This document shows, in pieces, positions 6,247-15,533 of a stretch of 23,586 nt of DNA. This DNA comes from CAMLHP01 sp035759745 (GTDB lineage Bacteria; Gemmatimonadota; Gemmatimonadetes; Gemmatimonadales; GWC2-71-9), in the NCBI GenBank assembly GCA_035759745.1, contig DASTUF010000074.1, positions 1 to 23,586 on the forward strand, read 5' to 3'. The position numbers and the translations under genes are program-made. The first letter of the stretch is position 1. Every line of letters starts with the position of its first letter. The notes below the pieces were generated by a model. That model did not search any database, was not told the DNA's origin, and saw nothing but the letters and a program-made list of their open reading frames with translations.

Positions 6247-7212
6247 GTGCCCAAGGCCCTCATTACCGGTGTCACCGGCCAGGACGGATCCTACCTCGCG
6301 GAACTGCTGTTGTCGAAGGGGTACGAAGTCGTGGGAATGGTCCGCCGGACCAGCCACCACAGCTATGAGCGGATCGAGCACCTGCTGGACCAGGTCGAGA
6401 TAGTCGCGGCGGACCTCCTGGATCAGCACTCCCTGACCCAGGTGTTGCAGGAGACCCGGCCTGACGAGGTCTACAATCTCGCCGCCCAGAGCTACGTCCC
6501 CACCTCATGGACCCAGCCGGTGCTCACTGGCGAGTTCACCGCCCTCGGCGTGACCCGGATCCTCGAGGCCATCCGGCTGGTGCATCCCGCTGCGCGATTC
6601 TACCAGGCCAGCTCGTCGGAGATGTTCGGGCGGGTCCAGGAGACGCCCCAGCGAGAGGGCACCCCGTTCTATCCCCGCTCGCCCTACGGAGTCGCCAAGG
6701 TCTATGGCCACTGGATCACCGTCAACTACCGCGAGAGCTACGGCATCTACGCGGTGAGCGGGATTCTCTTCAACCACGAGAGCCCGCGCCGGGGCATCGA
6801 ATTCGTCACCCGCAAAGTCACCGACGGCGTGGCCCGCATCAAGCTCGGCCTGGCGAAGGAACTGCGCCTCGGCAACCTCGACGCACGCCGGGACTGGGGC
6901 TTCGCCGGCGACTATGTGGATGCCATGTGGCGCATGCTGCAGCAGCCGGAGGCCGAGGACTACGTGGTCGGCACCGGCACCGCCCACAGCGTGCGCGACC
7001 TGGTCCAGGCAGCGTTCAAGCACGTCGGGCTCGACTGGGATAAGTACGTGGTGCAGGACCCGCGGTACATGCGTCCTGCCGAGGTGGATGTGCTGCTCGC
7101 CGACCCCCGCAAGGCGGAGCAGCGGCTGGGCTGGAAGCCCACGGTGGACTTCCCGGAGCTGGTGGCCATGATGGTGGACGCCGACATCGCCCGGCTCTCG
7201 CGCGGGCGCTGA
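6247..7212 (+). CDS. gmd: GDP-mannose 4,6-dehydratase
   Basis: This enzyme converts GDP-D-mannose to GDP-4-keto-6-deoxy-D-mannose, the branch intermediate for GDP-rhamnose, GDP-fucose and related sugars. It is a 321-aa extended short-chain dehydrogenase with a Rossmann GVTGQDG (residues 8-14), ASSSEMFG (121-128) with the active-site Ser/Glu pair, and catalytic Tyr147/Lys151 in SPYGVAKVYG. The family-specific NHESPRRG (from about residue 177), RDWGFAGDYVDAMW and RPAEVDVLLADPRKA are also present. It starts with GTG and no strong ribosome site; the family N-terminus MPKALITG supports this start. The next gene begins 4 nt after its stop and looks like the matching reductase. It heads the long gene run. 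Confidence 0.95.
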   Translation: MPKALITGVTGQDGSYLAELLLSKGYEVVGMVRRTSHHSYERIEHLLDQVEIVAADLLDQHSLTQVLQETRPDEVYNLAAQSYVPTSWTQPVLTGEFTALGVTRILEAIRLVHPAARFYQASSSEMFGRVQETPQREGTPFYPRSPYGVAKVYGHWITVNYRESYGIYAVSGILFNHESPRRGIEFVTRKVTDGVARIKLGLAKELRLGNLDARRDWGFAGDYVDAMWRMLQQPEAEDYVVGTGTAHSVRDLVQAAFKHVGLDWDKYVVQDPRYMRPAEVDVLLADPRKAEQRLGWKPTVDFPELVAMMVDADIARLSRGR

Positions 7213-7216
7213 CGCG

Positions 7217-8149
7217 ATGCGAATCCTCGTCACCGGTGCGGATGGATTCGTCGGGGGCTGCCTGCTCCCCCGGCTCGCCGCCGCTGGTCACGAGGTGATC
7301 GCCACCGCCCGTCCCGCGTCCGACGGACACCGGGCCGAGGCGGCATCCTGGATCCCGCTCGAGCTGGATGATCCCGAGTCCATCGCAGGTGCGCTGGCTG
7401 AGCCGGTGGATGCGATCGTGCACCTCGCCGCCGTGGCGTCGAATGCCGAGGCGCGGCGTGACCCGGGACGGGCCTGGAGCGTCAATGCTGCCGGGACCGC
7501 GCGGCTCGCGGCCGCAGCCGCGGCCCTCAAGGACGCAGGCGGCCATGACCCGCTCTTCCTGCTGGTGTCGTCCGGTGAAGTGTACGGGAGCGGCCCGCCG
7601 GTACCCCGGCGTGAGGACGAGCCGGTGCGTCCGCAGTCGCCCTATGCGGCGAGCAAGGCGGGAGCGGAACTGGCTGTGCTCGAGACCGGCAGGCGCACCG
7701 GCCTGCGGGTGATCGTGGTGCGGCCATTTCAGCACACCGGCCCGGCGCAGTCCAACCGGTACGTGGTGCCTGCGCTTGCCCGTCGGTTGCTCGAAGCCAG
7801 GGCAGCGGGGCAGCGCACCGTGCGCACCGGCAGCCTGGAGCCGGTGCGCGACATCCTGGATGTACGCGACGTGGTGGATGCCTATCTTCTGCTGCTGGAA
7901 CGGGGCGTTCCCGGCACCATCTACAACGTGGCGCGCGGAGAAGGCGTGGCGCTGCGCGATCTCTTCGACCGCCTCGCCGCGCTCGCAGGTGTCGATGCCC
8001 GGCCTGAACCCGACCCGGCGCTGATGCGGACAGCCGATGTGCCCTGGCTGGTGGGCGACCCCAGCCTGCTGCACGCCGCCACTGGCTGGCGGCCGGCCCT
8101 GACCCTGGAACAGACACTCAAAGACGTGGTTGATGCCCAAGCGCACTGA
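7217..8149 (+). CDS. rmd: GDP-4-keto-6-deoxy-D-mannose reductase-like epimerase/dehydratase
   Basis: This is a 310-aa extended SDR protein with GADGFVG (7-13) for NAD(P) binding, SSGEVYG (118-124), and catalytic Tyr143/Lys147 in SPYAASKAGAE. The RPFQHTGPAQS segment and the downstream RDILDVRDVVDAY resemble Rmd enzymes, which reduce the Gmd product at C4 to give GDP-D-rhamnose. Position directly after gmd (4-nt gap) supports this. GDP-L-fucose synthase is less likely because Fcl has a distinct sequence and does 3,5-epimerisation. Some uncertainty remains because SDR sugar enzymes are hard to separate by eye. Its 3' end overlaps carB by 17 nt. Confidence 0.75.
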   Translation: MRILVTGADGFVGGCLLPRLAAAGHEVIATARPASDGHRAEAASWIPLELDDPESIAGALAEPVDAIVHLAAVASNAEARRDPGRAWSVNAAGTARLAAAAAALKDAGGHDPLFLLVSSGEVYGSGPPVPRREDEPVRPQSPYAASKAGAELAVLETGRRTGLRVIVVRPFQHTGPAQSNRYVVPALARRLLEARAAGQRTVRTGSLEPVRDILDVRDVVDAYLLLLERGVPGTIYNVARGEGVALRDLFDRLAALAGVDARPEPDPALMRTADVPWLVGDPSLLHAATGWRPALTLEQTLKDVVDAQAH

Positions 8150-11100
8150 CATCGAGTCCATCCTGCTGATCGGCTCCGGCCCCATCGTGATCGGGCAGGG
8201 CGCCGAGTTCGACTATTCCGGCACCCAGGCGGTGCGTGCCCTCCGGGAGGAGGGTTACCGCGTGGTGCTGGTCAACTCGAACCCGGCCACGATCATGACC
8301 GACCCCGAGCTGGCCGACCGGACCTATATCGAGCCGGTCACGCCGGAGTGGGTGGCCAAGGTCATCGAGCGCGAGCGCCCGGACGCGCTGCTGCCCACCA
8401 TGGGCGGGCAGACCGCGCTCAACTGCGCGATGGAGCTGCATCGCAACGGCACGCTCGAGAAGTTTGGCGTCGAGCTGATCGGCGCCAGCGAGCGCGCCAT
8501 CCGGATCGGTGAAGATCGCGACGAGTTTGCCGCGGCCATGCGGCGTATCGGTCTCGCCACGCCGGAAGGCCGTACGGTGACGAGCTATGAGCAGGCGATG
8601 GAGGCCGTGGCCGAGACCGGGTATCCCGCGATCATACGGCCGTCGTTCACGCTGGGCGGCACCGGCGGCGGCATCGCGTGGAACCGCGACGAGTTCGAGG
8701 CCATGGTGCGGCGCGGGCTCGACCTGTCGCCGGTGGGCTCGGTGCTGGTGGAGCGGAGCATCATCGGCTGGAAGGAATACGAACTCGAGGTGATGCGCGA
8801 CGGCCGGGATAACGTCGTCATCGTCTGCTCCATCGAGAACTTCGACCCGATGGGAGTGCACACCGGCGACTCAATCACGGTGGCGCCGGCGATGACGCTC
8901 TCCGATCGCGAATACCAGCAGATGCGCGACTCCTCCATCGCCATCATTCGCGAAGTGGGCGTGGCCGCCGGCGGCTGCAACATCCAGTTCGCGGTCAACC
9001 CCGCGACCGGGGAGCAGCTGGTCATCGAGATGAACCCGCGGGTCTCCCGCAGCAGCGCGCTCGCGTCCAAGGCCACCGGGTTCCCGATCGCGCGCATCGG
9101 TGCCAAGGTGGCGGTGGGCTACAGCCTGGACGAGCTGCCCAACGACATCACCCGCACCACGCCGGCGTCGTTCGAGCCGGTGCTGGACTATGTCGTGGTC
9201 AAGGTGCCGCGCTTCAATTTCGAGAAGTTCCCCAAGGCCGAACCCACGCTCACCACCCAGATGAAGGCGGTGGGCGAGGTCATGGCCATCGGCCGCACGT
9301 TCAAGGAGGCTTTCCAGAAGGCGCTCCGCGGCCTCGAGATCGACCGTCCCGGCTGGAGCGCCGCCGAATCGCTGCAGGACGACCGGCTGCCCGATGCCAC
9401 GCGCGAATCCGTGCTCGCCGCGATCCGCACACCGACGCCGGAACGGGTGTTCCAGCTCAAGCGGGCCATGGACCTCGACGTGCCCTTGCCCGAACTGGCC
9501 GAGCGCACCGGGATCGACCCTTGGTTCCTGGCCCAGCTGAGGGAGCTGGTCGACGCCGAGCGCGACTGGGTCGCCTCGGGCCAGGAAGCTTCACTGGGTG
9601 AAGGTCGCGAGGCCGCTGCGGCGATGCGCCGCATGAAGCGGTTCGGATTCTCCGACCGGCAACTGGCGCTGCTGGGCGGCGAGAGCGAGGCCGCGGTTCG
9701 GCTCCGGCGGCAGGCGCTGGGTGTGCGTCCTGCCTACAAGACGGTGGACACCTGTGCCGGCGAGTTTCCGTCGTCCACGCCGTATCTCTACTCCTCGTAC
9801 GACGAGGAGAACGAGGCGGCCCCCGACGGCGACCGTACCGTGATCATCCTTGGTTCGGGACCCAACCGCATCGGCCAGGGCGTGGAGTTCGATTACTGCT
9901 GCGTCCGCGCGGCGCTCGCGCTCCGCGACCTGGGCTACCGCACGGTGATGGTCAACTCCAATCCGGAGACCGTCTCCACCGACTTCGACATCTCCGACGT
10001 GCTGTATTTCGAGCCGCTCACCCTCGAGGACGTGCTCGAGATCGTCGAGCTGGAGCAGCCGCTCGGCGTGATCGTCCAGCTCGGTGGCCAGACCCCGCTG
10101 CGCCTCGCCCGGGGACTGGAGCAGGCCGGTGTCCGCATTCTCGGCACCTCGCCCGAGGCCATCGATGTGGCGGAGGACCGGGGCCGCTTCGAGCGCGTAG
10201 CCAACGAACTGGGCGTGCGGCAGCCGCCCGCAGGAGTCGCGTTCTCCGTCGGCGAGGCGGTGGATGTGGCCAGCCGCGTGGGCTACCCCGTCCTGGTGCG
10301 GCCGTCCTATGTGCTCGGCGGCCGCGCGATGGAGATCGTGTACGACGAGCCGTCGCTGACGTCCTGGTTTGCCCGGGCGGCGCGGGTGGCGCCGGAGCAC
10401 CCGGTGCTCATCGACCGGTTCCTGGAGGACGCATTCGAGGCTGATGTCGACGCCATTTCCGACGGCACCCGGTGTGTCATCGGCGGCGTCATGCAGCACA
10501 TCGAGGATGCGGGCGTGCACTCGGGCGACTCGGCCTGCGTGCTGCCACCATACCTGCTGTCCGAGGCGCAGGTTGCCACCATGCGGGAGTACACCCGCGC
10601 CTTCGCGCTCAAGCTTGGCGTGGTCGGGCTGCTGAACGTCCAGTACGCCATCAAGGACGGCGTGGTCCATGTGCTGGAGGTCAACCCGCGTGCCTCGCGC
10701 ACCGTGCCCTTCGTCTCGAAGACCACCGGCGTCTCGCTCGCCAGTCTCGCGGCGGCGGTGGCCGTGGGCAAGACCCTGGATGAGCTGGGGCTGGCCGACG
10801 ACGTGGTGCAGCCCTACGTCGCGGTGAAGGAAGCCGTGTTCCCGTTCAGCAAGTTTCCGGGCGTGGACCTGGTGCTGGGACCCGAGATGCGGTCCACCGG
10901 CGAGGTCATGGGCATCGCCGATTCGTTCGGGATGGCCTTTGCCAAGGCCCAGGCCAGCGCCGACGGCGCGCTGCCTCTCGATGGCGCAGTATTCATCACC
11001 GTCAATGACCACGACAAGGACAGCGTGATCCCGATCGCGCGCCGGTTTCACGGGCTGGGCTTCAAGGTGTACGCCACCGAGGGCACCGCTCGGCACCTCC

Positions 11101-11404
11101 GGGTGCGCGGGGTGCCGGCGGAGCGGGTGCTCAAGGTGCACGAGGGCCGCCCCAACGCCATCGACCTGCTGCTGTCGGGCAAGATCCACCTGCTGGTGAA
11201 CACCCCGCTGGGCAAGCTGACCCAGCAGGACGACTACGCGATTCGCCGGGCGGCACTGCAGCAGCGGGTGCCGTATACCACCACCCTGTCGGCGGCGTCG
11301 GCGGCGTGTGACGCGATCATCGCCCTCAAGAGCCGCGCTGGCGAGGTGCGCTCCCTGCAGGAATGGCACGAGATGGCACGCGAGATGAGCGAGGAGTGGG
11401 CCGG

Positions 11405-11408
<4 letters not shown>
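8133..11408 (+). CDS. carB: Carbamoyl-phosphate synthase large subunit
   Basis: CarB makes carbamoyl phosphate from ammonia (delivered by CarA), bicarbonate and two ATP, feeding pyrimidine and arginine synthesis. The 1091-aa protein has the full duplicated architecture. The first half has SGPIVIGQGAEFDYSG (about 15-30) and an ATP-grasp with TLGGTGGG near 173. The second half has SGPNRIGQGVEFDYCC near 575 and YVLGGRAM near 726. A C-terminal MGS-like allosteric domain begins near 952, with ATEGTA, a Lys in VLKVHEG and VNTP, matching the E. coli nucleotide-binding positions, so UMP-type feedback looks retained. The start is ATG 8133, 17 nt inside rmd. Its stop overlaps the next gene by 4 nt. No carA is in the window. 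Its place among sugar-nucleotide genes is unusual. Confidence 0.97.
11392..11396 (+). promoter_or_regulatory. Shine-Dalgarno of wbpD-like gene
   Basis: AGGAG within the last codons of carB lies 8 nt upstream of the ATG at 11405. It supports that start over an upstream in-frame ATG at 11363, which would extend into carB. Confidence 0.7.
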
Positions 11409-11971
<563 letters not shown>

Positions 11972-12041
11972 TGCGGGGAGTGCCCAATACTCCCATACTC
12001 GGTTATTTTGCAAGGCTTTAGCCACCCTTGACCCGGGCCCA
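11972..12041 (+). other. 70-nt AT-richer gap with weak hairpin, inside the gene run
   Basis: This is the longest gap in the run from gmd to secA. It holds a 6-bp hairpin (GGGAGT 11976-11981, ACTCCC 11989-11994), two ATACTC copies 8 nt apart (11987 and 11995), and a TATTTT at 12004-12009. These could be a weak attenuator or an internal promoter. The only -35-like sequence at correct spacing matches poorly, so I assign no firm function. Confidence 0.3.
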
Positions 12042-13163
12042 TTGAACGTACCGCTGCTGGATCTCGTTGCGCAGCACCGAAGCATTGCGCATGAAGTGAT
12101 GCCGGCGGTCCAGGCTGTCCTGGATCGGCAGGCATTCATCATGGGCGCCGAGGTGTCCCAGCTGGAGGAGCGCATCGCCGAGCTGTCGCGTGCGCCGCAC
12201 GGCGTGGCCTGTGCCAGCGGCACCGACGCGCTGCTCCTGCCGCTCAAGGCGCTGAACCTCGCCCCCGGCGACGAGGTCATCTGCCCCTCGTTCACCTTCT
12301 TCGCCACCGCGGGTGCGGTGCACAACGCCGGCGGCACGCCGGTGTTCGTGGACATCGATCCCGTCACCTTCAACCTCGATCCTCAGCTGGTCGAGGCTGC
12401 CATCACGCCCCGCACCCGCGCCATCGTCGCTGTCCACCTGTTTGGCCAGATGGCGGCGGTGGAGCGGCTCGCCGGGTTGGCGGAGCGCCACGACATCGCG
12501 CTGATCGAGGATGCGGCGCAGGCCATCGGCGCCCGCCGCAAGGTGGGTGACGGATGGAGCGTGGCGGGGTCGGTGGGCTGGGCCGGAACGCTGTCGTTCT
12601 TTCCCAGCAAGAACCTGGGAGCGTGGGGCGACGGCGGGATGATCCTGACCAGCGACGACGCCCTTGCGGAGCGACTGCGCCGGCTGCGACTCCACGGCGG
12701 CGCCAAGCAGTATCACCATGAGGAAGTCGGCTTCAACAGCCGGCTGGATACGCTGCAGGCCGCGGTGCTGCTGGCCAAGCTGCCCCACCTCGCCGACTGG
12801 AGCGAAGGCCGGCGCCGCGTGGCCGCGCGCTACGACGCGCTGCTCGCCGACCTTCCCCAGGTGCGGACGCCCCAGGTGGATCCAGCCAACGAGCCGATCT
12901 TCCATCAGTACACCATCCGGGCCGAGCGGCGGGACGGCCTCCGCGAGTTCCTGCGGCAGCGCGAGATCGGCTGCGCCGTGTACTACCCCGTGGGTCTGCA
13001 CCTGCAGCCCTGCTTTGCGCACCTCGGCATGAGCCGGGGCAGCCTGCCGGAGACCGAGCGCGCCATGGATGAGGTGCTCGCGCTCCCGGTATTCCCCGAG
13101 CTGTCCGCGGCCCAGCAGGATGCCGTGGTGGACGCGATCCGCGCGTTCTATCGCCAGCCATGA
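12042..13163 (+). CDS. wbpE: UDP-2-acetamido-2-deoxy-3-ketoglucuronate aminotransferase (WbpE/WlbC family, DegT/DnrJ/EryC1)
   Basis: This PLP enzyme transfers an amino group, normally from glutamate, to the 3-keto group made by WbpB. It is 373 aa from a TTG start, which gives the family N-terminus MNVPLLDLVAQHR; no ATG lies near, and the ribosome site is weak. The signature motifs are ASGTDAL (59-65), CPSFTFFATAGAV, the VFVDIDPVTFNLDP block, IEDAAQAIGA (155-164) with PLP-contacting Asp157 and Gln160, and the Schiff-base Lys190 in FFPSKNLGAWGDGG. NSRLDTLQAA near 232 is also typical. DegT enzymes act on many sugars; neighbours encoding WbpA, WbpB and WbpD relatives make this assignment specific. 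The stop overlaps an upstream candidate ATG of the next gene. Confidence 0.88.
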   Translation: MNVPLLDLVAQHRSIAHEVMPAVQAVLDRQAFIMGAEVSQLEERIAELSRAPHGVACASGTDALLLPLKALNLAPGDEVICPSFTFFATAGAVHNAGGTPVFVDIDPVTFNLDPQLVEAAITPRTRAIVAVHLFGQMAAVERLAGLAERHDIALIEDAAQAIGARRKVGDGWSVAGSVGWAGTLSFFPSKNLGAWGDGGMILTSDDALAERLRRLRLHGGAKQYHHEEVGFNSRLDTLQAAVLLAKLPHLADWSEGRRRVAARYDALLADLPQVRTPQVDPANEPIFHQYTIRAERRDGLREFLRQREIGCAVYYPVGLHLQPCFAHLGMSRGSLPETERAMDEVLALPVFPELSAAQQDAVVDAIRAFYRQP

Positions 13164-13167
13164 CTTC

Positions 13168-13175
13168 AGGAGAGG
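13168..13175 (+). promoter_or_regulatory. Shine-Dalgarno deciding the wbpB start
   Basis: AGGAGAGG lies 8 nt upstream of the ATG at 13184. It argues for that start rather than the ATG at 13160, which overlaps the wbpE stop but would place this sequence inside the coding region. Confidence 0.65.
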
Positions 13176-13183
13176 CCTCGGGC

Positions 13184-14245
13184 ATGTTCGTCACCAAGCC
13201 GCATATCCGCGACCGCCGGGTGCGGTTCGCCCTGGTGGGATGCGGGCGGATCTCGGCCAATCACATCGAGGCGCTGCAGAAGCACACCGACAACGCCGAA
13301 CTCGTGGCCGTCTGTGATATCGATCCCGCCGCGCTGGAGCGGGCGCGCGAGAAGACCGGCGCACCTGGCTTCTCCTCGCTGGAGCAGCTGCTGGCCGGGT
13401 GTGATGCCGACGCGATCATCCTGGCGACCCCCAGCGGCGTCCACTCCGAGCAGGCGATCACCGCGGCCGCGGCGGGGCGCCACGTCGTGACCGAGAAGCC
13501 GATGTCGACGCGGTGGGAAGACGGCAAGGCGATGGTCGCCGCCTGCGACCACGCCGGAGTCCAGCTCTTCGTGGTGAAGCAGAACCGGCGCAATGCCACC
13601 CTGCAGCTGCTCAAGCGGGCGGTGCAGGAGCATCGGTTCGGCCGGATCTTCATGGTCAACGTGAACGTGTTCTGGAGCCGTCCCCAGTCCTACTACGACA
13701 GCGCGCCCTGGCGCGGGACGTGGGAGTTCGACGGGGGCGCGTTCATGAACCAGGCGAGCCACTACGTGGATCTCCTCGACTGGCTGATCGGGCCGGTGGA
13801 AAGCGTGCAGGCATACACCGCCACGCTGGCCCGCAACATCCAGGTCGAGGACACCGGCGTGCTGAGCGTGCGCTGGCGTACCGGCGCACTGGGCTCGATG
13901 AACGTCACGATGCTGACGTACCCCCGCAACTTCGAGGGCTCGCTCACCATCATCGGCGAGACTGGCACCGTGCGGGTGGGTGGCGTGGCGGTGAACCGCA
14001 TCGACCACTGGGAGTTCGCCGAGAAGCAGCCGTGGGACGCCGACATCGAGTCGGCCAGCTATGAAACCACGTCCGTGTACGGCTTCGGCCACGCGGCCTA
14101 CTACGAGAATGTCATCCAGTCGCTCCGGGGCGACGCGCTGCCCGAGACCGATGGGCGCGAAGGACTGCATTCGCTCGAGATCCTGATCGCCACCTACCTG
14201 TCTGCGCGCGACGGCCGCCGCGTGGCACTCCCCCTGGAATACTGA
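13184..14245 (+). CDS. wbpB: UDP-N-acetylglucosaminuronate 3-dehydrogenase (WbpB/WlbA family, Gfo/Idh/MocA)
   Basis: This enzyme oxidises C3 of UDP-GlcNAcA to a ketone using NAD, preparing it for transamination. From ATG 13184 it is 353 aa, close to the roughly 350 aa of WlbA. The Rossmann motif is VGCGRIS (18-24); the family EKP motif is at 104-106 (VVTEKPMS); and the likely catalytic pair is His193 and Asp197 in NQASHYVDLLDWLIG. SYYDSAPWRGTW near 169 is characteristic of sugar-nucleotide members. The alternative start at 13160 would add eight residues. It lies 3 nt before wbpA. In the P. aeruginosa pathway WbpB and WbpE work as a coupled pair, which fits their adjacency. Confidence 0.87.
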   Translation: MFVTKPHIRDRRVRFALVGCGRISANHIEALQKHTDNAELVAVCDIDPAALERAREKTGAPGFSSLEQLLAGCDADAIILATPSGVHSEQAITAAAAGRHVVTEKPMSTRWEDGKAMVAACDHAGVQLFVVKQNRRNATLQLLKRAVQEHRFGRIFMVNVNVFWSRPQSYYDSAPWRGTWEFDGGAFMNQASHYVDLLDWLIGPVESVQAYTATLARNIQVEDTGVLSVRWRTGALGSMNVTMLTYPRNFEGSLTIIGETGTVRVGGVAVNRIDHWEFAEKQPWDADIESASYETTSVYGFGHAAYYENVIQSLRGDALPETDGREGLHSLEILIATYLSARDGRRVALPLEY

Positions 14246-14248
14246 CCC

Positions 14249-15529
14249 ATGACAGCTGCAGCGGATCTGATCAAGCGCGCCGGCACCCGTGAGGCGCGCT
14301 TCGGCATCATCGGGCTCGGATACGTGGGCCTGCCCCTCGCGGTGGAGCTCGCCCGCGCGGGCTTCCACGTGCTGGGGTACGACATCAGCCAGCGGGTGGT
14401 GGACGGGCTCAACGCCGGCGAGTCGCACATCAAGGATGTGTCCGACGCGGACCTCGCCGGCATCAAGGAGCGGTTCGAGGCCACCACCGACCCATCCCGG
14501 CTGTCCGAGCCCGATGCGATCTCCATCTGCGTGCCGACGCCGCTCTCGAAGTACAAGGATCCCGACGTCTCGTTCATCGTCGCGGCCACCAGGGCGGTCA
14601 CCAGCACCCTCCGCCCGGGGCAGGCCATCATCCTGGAGAGCACCACCTATCCCGGCACCACCCGCGAGATCATGCTCCCGGCGCTCGAGGCCACCGGCCT
14701 CAAGGTGGGTGAGGACTTCTTCCTCGCGTTCAGCCCCGAGCGGGTGGACCCCGGCAACGCCAGGTACCACACCCGCAACACCCCCAAGGTGGTGGGCGGC
14801 ATCACCGAGGCGTGTCGCGACGTCTGCTGCGCCCTCTATGCGCCGGCCATCGACACTCTGGTCCCCGTGTCATCCACCGAGGCGGCCGAGCTGGTGAAGC
14901 TGCTGGAGAACACCTTCCGCAGCGTGAACATCGGCCTGGTCAACGAGATGGCCATCGTGTGCGACAAGCTGGGCGTCAACGTCTGGGAGGTCATTGACGC
15001 CGCCGCCACCAAGCCGTTCGGCTTCATGAAGTTCACGCCCGGTCCCGGGCTGGGCGGCCACTGCATCCCGATCGATCCGCACTACCTCGCCTGGAAGATG
15101 CGCGGCCTCAACTACAAGACTCGCTTCATCGACATCGCCGGCGAGGTCAACAGCGAGATGCCCCACTTCTGGGTCCGCAAGGCGATTGACAGCCTGAACG
15201 ACCACGGCAAGGCCATGCGGGGCGCGAAGGTGCTCGTGCTCGGGGTCGCCTACAAGAAGGATATCGACGACCTGCGCGAAAGCCCGGCCCTCGACATCAT
15301 CCGGCTGCTCGAGCAGTTCGGCGCCGACGTCAGCTATCACGATCCCTGGGTGCCGTCGTTCACCGAGGATGGCCACGCGTTCACGTCGGTCCCCATGACG
15401 GCCGAGTCGCTGGCGGCCACCGACTGCGTCCTCGTCGTCACCGACCATTCGAACATCGACTACGCGATGGTACGGCAACACGCGTCGCTGGTGGTGGACA
15501 CCCGCAACGCCCTGGGCAAGGGACGCTGA
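14249..15529 (+). CDS. wbpA: UDP-N-acetyl-D-glucosamine 6-dehydrogenase (WbpA family)
   Basis: This enzyme oxidises UDP-GlcNAc twice at C6 to UDP-GlcNAcA, the first step of the diacetamido-uronate pathway. The 426-aa protein has a Rossmann GLGYVGLPLAVE (22-33), CVPTPLSKYKDPDVSF (94-109), ESTTYPGTT, SSTEAAELVKLLENTFR (208-224), AAATKPFGFM and the catalytic Cys272 in GLGGHCIPIDP. A C-terminal nucleotide-binding domain begins near VLVLGVAYKKDIDDLRESP. These blocks match P. aeruginosa WbpA as I recall it. A UDP-ManNAc dehydrogenase (WecC) is the main alternative, but the adjacent wbpB, wbpE and wbpD relatives favour WbpA. It lies 3 nt after wbpB and 4 nt before ugd. Confidence 0.9.
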   Translation: MTAAADLIKRAGTREARFGIIGLGYVGLPLAVELARAGFHVLGYDISQRVVDGLNAGESHIKDVSDADLAGIKERFEATTDPSRLSEPDAISICVPTPLSKYKDPDVSFIVAATRAVTSTLRPGQAIILESTTYPGTTREIMLPALEATGLKVGEDFFLAFSPERVDPGNARYHTRNTPKVVGGITEACRDVCCALYAPAIDTLVPVSSTEAAELVKLLENTFRSVNIGLVNEMAIVCDKLGVNVWEVIDAAATKPFGFMKFTPGPGLGGHCIPIDPHYLAWKMRGLNYKTRFIDIAGEVNSEMPHFWVRKAIDSLNDHGKAMRGAKVLVLGVAYKKDIDDLRESPALDIIRLLEQFGADVSYHDPWVPSFTEDGHAFTSVPMTAESLAATDCVLVVTDHSNIDYAMVRQHASLVVDTRNALGKGR

Positions 15530-15533
15530 GCGG

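Noticed and set aside
9591..11369. 592-codon open frame antisense to carB
   Set aside because: GC-rich codon bias leaves antisense frames open. The product is His/Arg/Gly-rich with no recognisable domain, and carB on the plus strand is fully conserved.
13166..14770. 534-codon open frame antisense to wbpB/wbpA
   Set aside because: Composition is that of a shadow frame and it lies across two conserved sense genes.
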